Below are positions 42,180-46,910 of a stretch of DNA of 46,910 nucleotides, in pieces. Origin of the DNA: PNAI01 sp035574295 (lineage in GTDB: Bacteria; Pseudomonadota; Alphaproteobacteria; Rhizobiales; Xanthobacteraceae); the NCBI GenBank assembly GCA_035574295.1, contig DATLYX010000037.1:1-46910 (forward strand), written 5' to 3'. Below the pieces are notes generated by a model. That model did not search any database. It saw nothing but the letters and a program-made list of their open reading frames with translations, and was not told the DNA's origin. A program made the translations under genes and the position numbers. Each line of letters starts with the position of its first letter. The stretch's first letter is position 1.

Positions 42180-42935
42180 TCAGATCGCCCTGAAGCCGCG
42201 GGCGAGCTGCCACGTGGAGAGCACGAAGATCACAAGGCCGATGGCGGTCATCAGGATTTGCGCCGGTACGCGCCTGACCGCCCAGGCGCCGAACGGCGCC
42301 GCCAGGATGCCGCCGAGCGCAAGCGGAACGAGATGCTGCAACGGAGACGCGCCGAGCTCGACGAAGAAGGTCGCGGCCGCGGCCACGGTGACGAAAAACT
42401 CCGTTGCATTGACCGAACCCACGGTTTGGCGCGGCGCGTGACCCGAGCCGATCAGCGTGGTGGTCGACACCGGTCCCCAACCGCCGCCGCCGCTGGCGTC
42501 GAGAAAGCCGGCCACAAACCCGACCGGCGCCGTCCAGATCGAAGGTGTATCGCGTTTCGGCGCCAACCTGATCCGCGCCGCCTTGAGCAAGATGTAGATG
42601 CTCATGAGCAGCAAATAGGCAAAGACGAACGGCCGCACCGTGGCGGCATCGACATTGGAGAGAATCCAGGCGCCCAAGATCGCGCCCAGCACGCCGGCGA
42701 TGCCGAGCCGGATCACCAGGCGCCAATCGATATTGCGATGATAGATGTGCGACGCGGCGGATGCGCCGGTCGTAAAAATTTCCGCCGTATGAACCAACGC
42801 GCTCGCATGCGCCGGCGGCATGCCGATGGTCAGCATCGCGGTGGTGGAAATCACGCCGAACGCCATGCCGAGCGCGCCGTCCACAAGTTGCGCAAGAAAG
42901 CCGATGCAGAACAGCAACACGAATTCAGTGGTCAT
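42180..42935 (-). CDS. TauE/SafE (TSUP) family membrane transporter
   Basis: A 251-residue integral membrane protein with about seven or eight hydrophobic segments. The family features are the opening FLAQLVDGALGMAFGVISTT near 14-33 and the internal repeat VGFVAGFLDASGGGGWGPVSTT near 130-152, typical of TauE/SafE sulfite/sulfonate exporters. This family moves sulfite, sulfoacetate or other organosulfur anions, usually out of the cell. It is convergent with mepA with only 12 bases between stops, and follows the GMC gene in the minus direction without tight coupling. Substrate is uncertain. Confidence 0.9.
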   Translation of the reverse strand: MTTEFVLLFCIGFLAQLVDGALGMAFGVISTTAMLTIGMPPAHASALVHTAEIFTTGASAASHIYHRNIDWRLVIRLGIAGVLGAILGAWILSNVDAATVRPFVFAYLLLMSIYILLKAARIRLAPKRDTPSIWTAPVGFVAGFLDASGGGGWGPVSTTTLIGSGHAPRQTVGSVNATEFFVTVAAAATFFVELGASPLQHLVPLALGGILAAPFGAWAVRRVPAQILMTAIGLVIFVLSTWQLARGFRAI

Positions 42936-43128
42936 TGATTGCCGCCCCGATCAATTCCGCACCGTCATCAGGCCCATGTGCAAGCGCCAGCGCCGCACGG
43001 CACACCGCGTCAGATATAGGTATCGACACCAAGGCTTTTAACGGTCACGGGGGAAAATGGTTGCCGCCTGGTTTGCCCGTCTTTCTGGTCGCGGATTCCG
43101 CTGCGGAAAACGCCAGCGTCGGCGCCGT

Positions 43129-44757
43129 TCAAGCACGCGCGTCCTCGCGGATCATCGCCGCTCCCTTTTCCGCAATCATCATGGTCGGCGCCGCGGTGTT
43201 GCCCGAAGTGATGGTCGGCATCACCGAGGCATCGATTACGCGCAGGCGGTCGAGCCCGATCACGCGCAACCGCTCGTCGACCACCGCGAGCGGATCGCTT
43301 GAGCGTCCCATTTTCGCGGTGCCGACAGGATGGAAGATCGTGGTGCCGATGTCGCCGGCGGCTTTGACCAGGCTTGCGTCGTCGTCTCCAACCCCATCGC
43401 CGGGACGGAACTCGATCGGCCGATAGGGTTTCAAGGCCGGCTGCGCCACGATACGGCGGGTGACGCGGATGCAATCGGCGGCAACGCTTCGGTCCTCGTC
43501 GGTGGACAGATAATTCGGCGCAATCAACGGCGGATCGGCCGGGTCGGCGGAGCGCAGCCGCACATAGCCGCGACTCGTCGGCTGCAGATTGGTGACGCTC
43601 GCAGTGAAGGCGGGGAAATTGTGCAGCGGCTCGCCGAAGCGGTCGAGCGAGAGGGGCTGCACGTGGTACTGGATGTTGGCCCGCTCGCGTTGCGGATCGG
43701 AGCGGGTGAAGATGCCGAGTTGCGAGGGCGCCATGGTCATCGGCCCGCGGCGGAACAGCGCGTAATTCAAAAGCATGCGCGCAAAGCCGGTGCGCGAATG
43801 GTAGATCTCGTTCATGGTCTTGATGCCGGAGACCTTGTAGATGAGCCGCAGTTGCAGATGATCGTGCAGATTCTCTCCGACGCCGGGTTTTTCCAGCAGC
43901 GACGCAATCCCGACTTGCGCCAGTTGCGCCGCCGGTCCGACCCCGGAGAGCATCAGGAGTTGCGGCGAGCCGATCGCGCCGGCAGAAAGAATCACCTCGC
44001 CGCGGCAACGGGCGCTGCGCACCGCGCCGTGCTGCCGCCAGCGCACGCCCACGGCGCGGCGGCCTTCGAACAGCACGCGCTCGACCAGACAACCGGTTTC
44101 CAGCCTCAGGTTCGGGCGATCCAGCACGGGTTTCAGGAACCCCCGTGCCGCTGACCAGCGCCGACCGCGCCTCTGGTTCACGTGATAGACGCAAGAGCCT
44201 TCGTTGTCGCCGGTGTTGAAATCCTCGATTTGCCGGATGCCGACCTGCGCGGCGGCAGCGCGAAAGGCGTCGAGCAGATCCCAGCGCACCCGCGGCGCCT
44301 CGACGCGCCATTCGCCGCCGACCGCGTGGTGCTCGCTTGCGCCGAGAAAATGGTCCTCGTGTTTTTTGAAGTAGGGCAGCACGTCGTTCCAGCCCCAGCC
44401 CGTGAGGCCGAGCTGCCGCCAATGATCGTAGTCGGCTGCCTGGCCGCGCATGTAGATCATGGCGTTGATCGAGGACGAGCCGCCGATCACTTTGCCGCGC
44501 GGATAGTGCAAGCTGCGTCCGTTGAGGCCTGGCTCCTCCGCGGTCTTGAACATCCAGTCGGCGCGCGGGTTGCCGATGGCGAACAGGTAACCGACCGGAA
44601 TGTGGAACCAGATCCAGTTGTCGCGGCCGCCGGCCTCGAGCAGCAGCACGCGCGCGGCCGGATCGGCGGAGAGCCGGTTGGCCAGCACGCAGCCGGCGGA
44701 ACCGGCCCCCACGATGATGTAGTCGTATTCGCCTTCGAGCGGCGTGGCCTCAACCAT
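43129..44757 (-). CDS. GMC family FAD-dependent oxidoreductase (choline-dehydrogenase-like)
   Basis: A 542-residue glucose-methanol-choline oxidoreductase. The FAD motif YIIVGAGSAGCVLANRLS is at about 13-30, followed by GGSSSINAMIYMRG near 92-105, the GMC signature 2 GAIGSPQLLMLSGVGP near 265, and the C-terminal active-site pair His (FHPVGTAKMG) and Asn (GNTAAPTMMIAEKG). It oxidises an alcohol with FAD, with electrons going to a quinone, cytochrome or O2. Relatives in Rhizobiales act on choline, aliphatic alcohols or polyethylene glycol. No aldehyde dehydrogenase is beside it. It is divergent from the BtuF-like gene. Confidence 0.93.
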   Translation of the reverse strand: MVEATPLEGEYDYIIVGAGSAGCVLANRLSADPAARVLLLEAGGRDNWIWFHIPVGYLFAIGNPRADWMFKTAEEPGLNGRSLHYPRGKVIGGSSSINAMIYMRGQAADYDHWRQLGLTGWGWNDVLPYFKKHEDHFLGASEHHAVGGEWRVEAPRVRWDLLDAFRAAAAQVGIRQIEDFNTGDNEGSCVYHVNQRRGRRWSAARGFLKPVLDRPNLRLETGCLVERVLFEGRRAVGVRWRQHGAVRSARCRGEVILSAGAIGSPQLLMLSGVGPAAQLAQVGIASLLEKPGVGENLHDHLQLRLIYKVSGIKTMNEIYHSRTGFARMLLNYALFRRGPMTMAPSQLGIFTRSDPQRERANIQYHVQPLSLDRFGEPLHNFPAFTASVTNLQPTSRGYVRLRSADPADPPLIAPNYLSTDEDRSVAADCIRVTRRIVAQPALKPYRPIEFRPGDGVGDDDASLVKAAGDIGTTIFHPVGTAKMGRSSDPLAVVDERLRVIGLDRLRVIDASVMPTITSGNTAAPTMMIAEKGAAMIREDARA

Positions 44758-44941
44758 GCTGCAACCGTCTCAATGAACGCCGACTGGTCCCTGTGGTGAT
44801 CGAGAGATGATCGATGCAAGCCGCACGCTCGATGCACGCAACGTCGGCAACGAATAGGAATAATCGTAGCAGGGTGAAGGCGCGTGTACAGCCGTTCCAG
44901 ACACCATGGCACGCGCCGGAAACGCTCTGATAGGATACGTC

Positions 44942-45763
44942 ATGTTTCCGCCGGAGCGAATCGTCTGCCTGACCGAGGAGACCGTCGAGACGCTGTATCT
45001 GCTCGGCGAGGAGCGGCGGATCGTGGGCGTGTCCGGCTATTGCGTCCGCCCGCCGCAGGTGCGGCGCGAGAAGCCGCGCGTCTCCGCCTTCATCAGCGCG
45101 GACGTGCCGAAAATCCTCGCGCTCAAACCCGATCTGGTTCTGACCTTCTCCGATCTACAGGCCGACATCGTCGCTACCCTTGTGCGTGAGGGCGTGTCGG
45201 TCCATGCCTTCAACCAGCGCGACATCGCCGGCATTTTCGCCATGATCCGCACCGTCGGTGCCCTGGTTGGAGCATCGGAAAAAGCCGCGGCGCTCGCATG
45301 CAGGCTCGATGCACGGCTCACGCAAGCGCGGCAGCGCGCGGCGCAGCGCACCTTGCGGCCCAAAATCTATTTCGAGGAATGGGACGAGCCGATGATCTCC
45401 GGCATCGGCTGGGTGTCGGAGCTGATCGAGGCGGCGGGCGGCGTCGATGTGTTCAAGCCTCTGTCGGCGCAGAAGAGCGCGAAGGACCGCATTGTCAGCT
45501 CGGCGGACGTCATCACCGCGGCGCCGGACATCATCATCGGATCGTGGTGCGGCAAGAAATTCGTGCCGGCCAAGGTCGCGGCGCGGCCGGGGTTTGCCGG
45601 AATTCCGGCCGTTGCGAGCGGCTGGTTGCGCGAGATCAAATCGGCGCTGATCCTGCAACCGGGCCCGGCCGCGCTCACCGACGGCCTCGATGCAATCGAG
45701 CGCATCGTTGAGCAATGGAGCGCGGCTCAGCAGGAGCGCGCCCCCAGAACGGCTCATTTCTGA
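44942..45763 (+). CDS. BtuF-like cobalamin/metal-chelate binding protein without signal peptide
   Basis: A 273-residue protein of the periplasmic-binding-protein family COG0614 (BtuF and siderophore-type binders). The MFPPERIVCLTEETVETLYLLG opening is the usual start of the mature domain, without an export signal. AGGATACGTC precedes the chosen ATG; the longer frame (from 44906) adds only 12 residues and no signal peptide. Motifs GVSGYCVRPP and ALKPDLVLTFSDLQADIV are typical. The absence of a signal and of an adjacent permease and ATPase suggests a cytoplasmic or secondary role, as seen in some COG0614 proteins found with cobalamin genes. Confidence 0.85.
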   Translation: MFPPERIVCLTEETVETLYLLGEERRIVGVSGYCVRPPQVRREKPRVSAFISADVPKILALKPDLVLTFSDLQADIVATLVREGVSVHAFNQRDIAGIFAMIRTVGALVGASEKAAALACRLDARLTQARQRAAQRTLRPKIYFEEWDEPMISGIGWVSELIEAAGGVDVFKPLSAQKSAKDRIVSSADVITAAPDIIIGSWCGKKFVPAKVAARPGFAGIPAVASGWLREIKSALILQPGPAALTDGLDAIERIVEQWSAAQQERAPRTAHF

Positions 45764-45778
45764 TTCTTGTCGCTATTC

Positions 45779-46910
45779 TCACCGCCGCCAGAAGGCGATC
45801 GCGTCTTTGATTTTCGCAACGTAACTCGCGATCGGCGGCGGCTCGGACTCGCTCAACTGCAAGCCGACGGTTTCCAGAATCCCGCCCGCAACCTTGTGCG
45901 CCTGCAACACCACATCGCCGAGTTGCAGGCTGTCGCCCGGCTCGGGCGGGCGGCCGAGCTGCTCGACGAAATACTCCACCAAGGTCGTAGCGCGCTGGTC
46001 GGCGTCGACCGGCAGGCCGTAGATGTCCGCCAGCGCGCCGAGCGTGGCAGTGCCGGGCAGGTAGAAGTCGCCGAGCAGCTTGCGATCGGCCAGCGCGGAG
46101 GTCGGCACGTCGACGAAAAAACGGTCTAGCGCCTGGGCGCGCTCGGGCGGCGCCAGAAAATACACGTGATCGCCCTCGCGCACGGGGCCGGCTTCTTCCG
46201 GCGTGTGCACGCGCTCCGAGCGTACGACCAGTGTCAGTTTGGCCCAGGACGGCACGATGCGGTGGCGCAGATACGGGCTGTTGGCGACCACCGGATAGCC
46301 GACCAGCTCCTGGGTAAGCTGGCCGGGCAGGTCAAGCTCGCTGCGATGCGCTGAAATCGGCTTGTGCGAGATCGCCACGCGTAGCTTGCGTGCAGCGACG
46401 GGGATGGTCCAGCCCTGCACCAGGAGCGAGGCCAGCACCACCACGAAGCCGACGTCGAAGAAAAGCTGCGCGTTGTCCAGCTTCACCAACAGCGGAATCG
46501 AGGCGAGAAAGATGCTGACGGCGCCGCGCAGTCCGACCCAGGAAATGAACAGTTTTTCGCTGTCCGAGAAGCGGAACGGCGCCAGGCACATAAACACTGC
46601 CGCCGGACGCGCGACAAACATCAGCATGAAGGCGACGGCCAATGCGCCGAGCGCGTGTTTGGGCAGATTCTCGGGCCAGACCAGAAGGCCGAGCAGCACG
46701 AACATGACGATTTGCGCCAGCCACGTCGCGGCATCGAGAAACGCGATCAGAGTCGAATGCGCGCGGGTGGCACTGTTGCCCACCACAAGCCCGGCGATGT
46801 AGACGGCAAGAAAGCCGGAGCCATGCACCGCCTGCGCCAGGCCGAAGGTTACGATCGCGCCGGTGGCGACGAACGGCGCGTGCAGCCCCTGCGGCAGGTC
46901 GAGGCGGTTG
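45779..46910 (-). CDS. CPA1-type cation/proton antiporter with C-terminal regulatory domains (partial)
   Basis: The right edge cuts this gene; 376 C-terminal residues are seen and the start lies beyond 46910. Several membrane segments are followed by a RCK_C (TrkA-C) domain (about 180-250 of the visible part, ending EGDHVYFLAPPERAQALDRFF) and a CorC_HlyC-like domain (KLLGDFYLPGTATLGALADIYGLP and LQLGDVVLQAHKVAGG). That order matches NhaP2/CvrA-type K+/H+ or Na+/H+ antiporters, the cytoplasmic parts gating transport. The stop is 16 bases from the convergent BtuF-like gene. An in-frame GTG at 46828 is internal: clear antiporter sequence (NRLDLPQGLHAPFVATGA) continues before it. Confidence 0.92.
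   Translation of the reverse strand, partial: NRLDLPQGLHAPFVATGAIVTFGLAQAVHGSGFLAVYIAGLVVGNSATRAHSTLIAFLDAATWLAQIVMFVLLGLLVWPENLPKHALGALAVAFMLMFVARPAAVFMCLAPFRFSDSEKLFISWVGLRGAVSIFLASIPLLVKLDNAQLFFDVGFVVVLASLLVQGWTIPVAARKLRVAISHKPISAHRSELDLPGQLTQELVGYPVVANSPYLRHRIVPSWAKLTLVVRSERVHTPEEAGPVREGDHVYFLAPPERAQALDRFFVDVPTSALADRKLLGDFYLPGTATLGALADIYGLPVDADQRATTLVEYFVEQLGRPPEPGDSLQLGDVVLQAHKVAGGILETVGLQLSESEPPPIASYVAKIKDAIAFWRR

Overview
The window is GC-rich chromosomal DNA from an alphaproteobacterium, most likely of the order Hyphomicrobiales (Rhizobiales), near the Bradyrhizobium/Xanthobacteraceae side. The grounds are the rplU-rpmA-acetyltransferase-obgE order, the tripartite tricarboxylate (Tct/Bug) transporter, the many VOC, cupin and amidohydrolase catabolic genes, and several families of palindromic intergenic repeats. 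I assigned no species. There is no phage gene, transposase, integrase or CRISPR array.

Layout. 1-7150 is a mostly minus-strand housekeeping block: ribosomal proteins L21 and L27, an acetyltransferase, a thiol-dioxygenase-like cupin, a four-domain rhodanese, the GTPase ObgE, and glutathione-dependent formaldehyde dehydrogenase. 7155-10001 holds a small cupin, a LuxR-type regulator and an extradiol dioxygenase. A tRNA-Ser(CGA) lies at 10398-10487. 10755-14829 is a tctC-tctB-tctA transporter operon with a divergent class II aldolase. 14922-16181 is the lytic transglycosylase MltA. 16242-19315 has a tight Rieske ferredoxin / 128-residue unknown / amidohydrolase operon, divergent from a second extradiol dioxygenase. 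19351-20925 encodes a large unknown lipoprotein. 21149-29065 is a loose run of catabolic genes: ACMSD-like amidohydrolase, a deleted tctC relic, MetE-like protein, third extradiol dioxygenase, fumarylacetoacetate-hydrolase-family enzyme, HIBADH-family dehydrogenase, GlcG/HbpS protein and bicupin. 29695-34107 is a long Lhr helicase. 34223-40548 mixes three small exported Cys-containing proteins (coiled-coil/Cys-rich, tandem Inh, Cys hairpin) with two dehydrogenases and an HpaB-family monooxygenase, and ends with a cupredoxin behind a Fur-like box. 40712-46910 has a RidA-family protein, the endopeptidase MepA, a TauE/SafE permease, a GMC oxidoreductase, a BtuF-like binding protein, and a CPA1 antiporter cut by the right edge.

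How the genes may fit together. Much of 8997-39531 reads as a patchwork for catabolism of aromatic or organic acids. It offers uptake (TctABC), ring hydroxylation (HpaB family), ring cleavage (three extradiol dioxygenases with intact metal triads), and downstream hydrolysis, decarboxylation and reduction. The substrate cannot be read from sequence. The genes lie in many short transcription units separated by palindromic repeats, so a single pathway is an inference. The most unusual items are the Rieske/unknown/amidohydrolase operon whose middle gene begins inside a 16-bp tandem duplication, the Cys-hairpin miniprotein with mirror-symmetric cysteine spacing, the tandem Inh protein, and the Fur-box cupredoxin.
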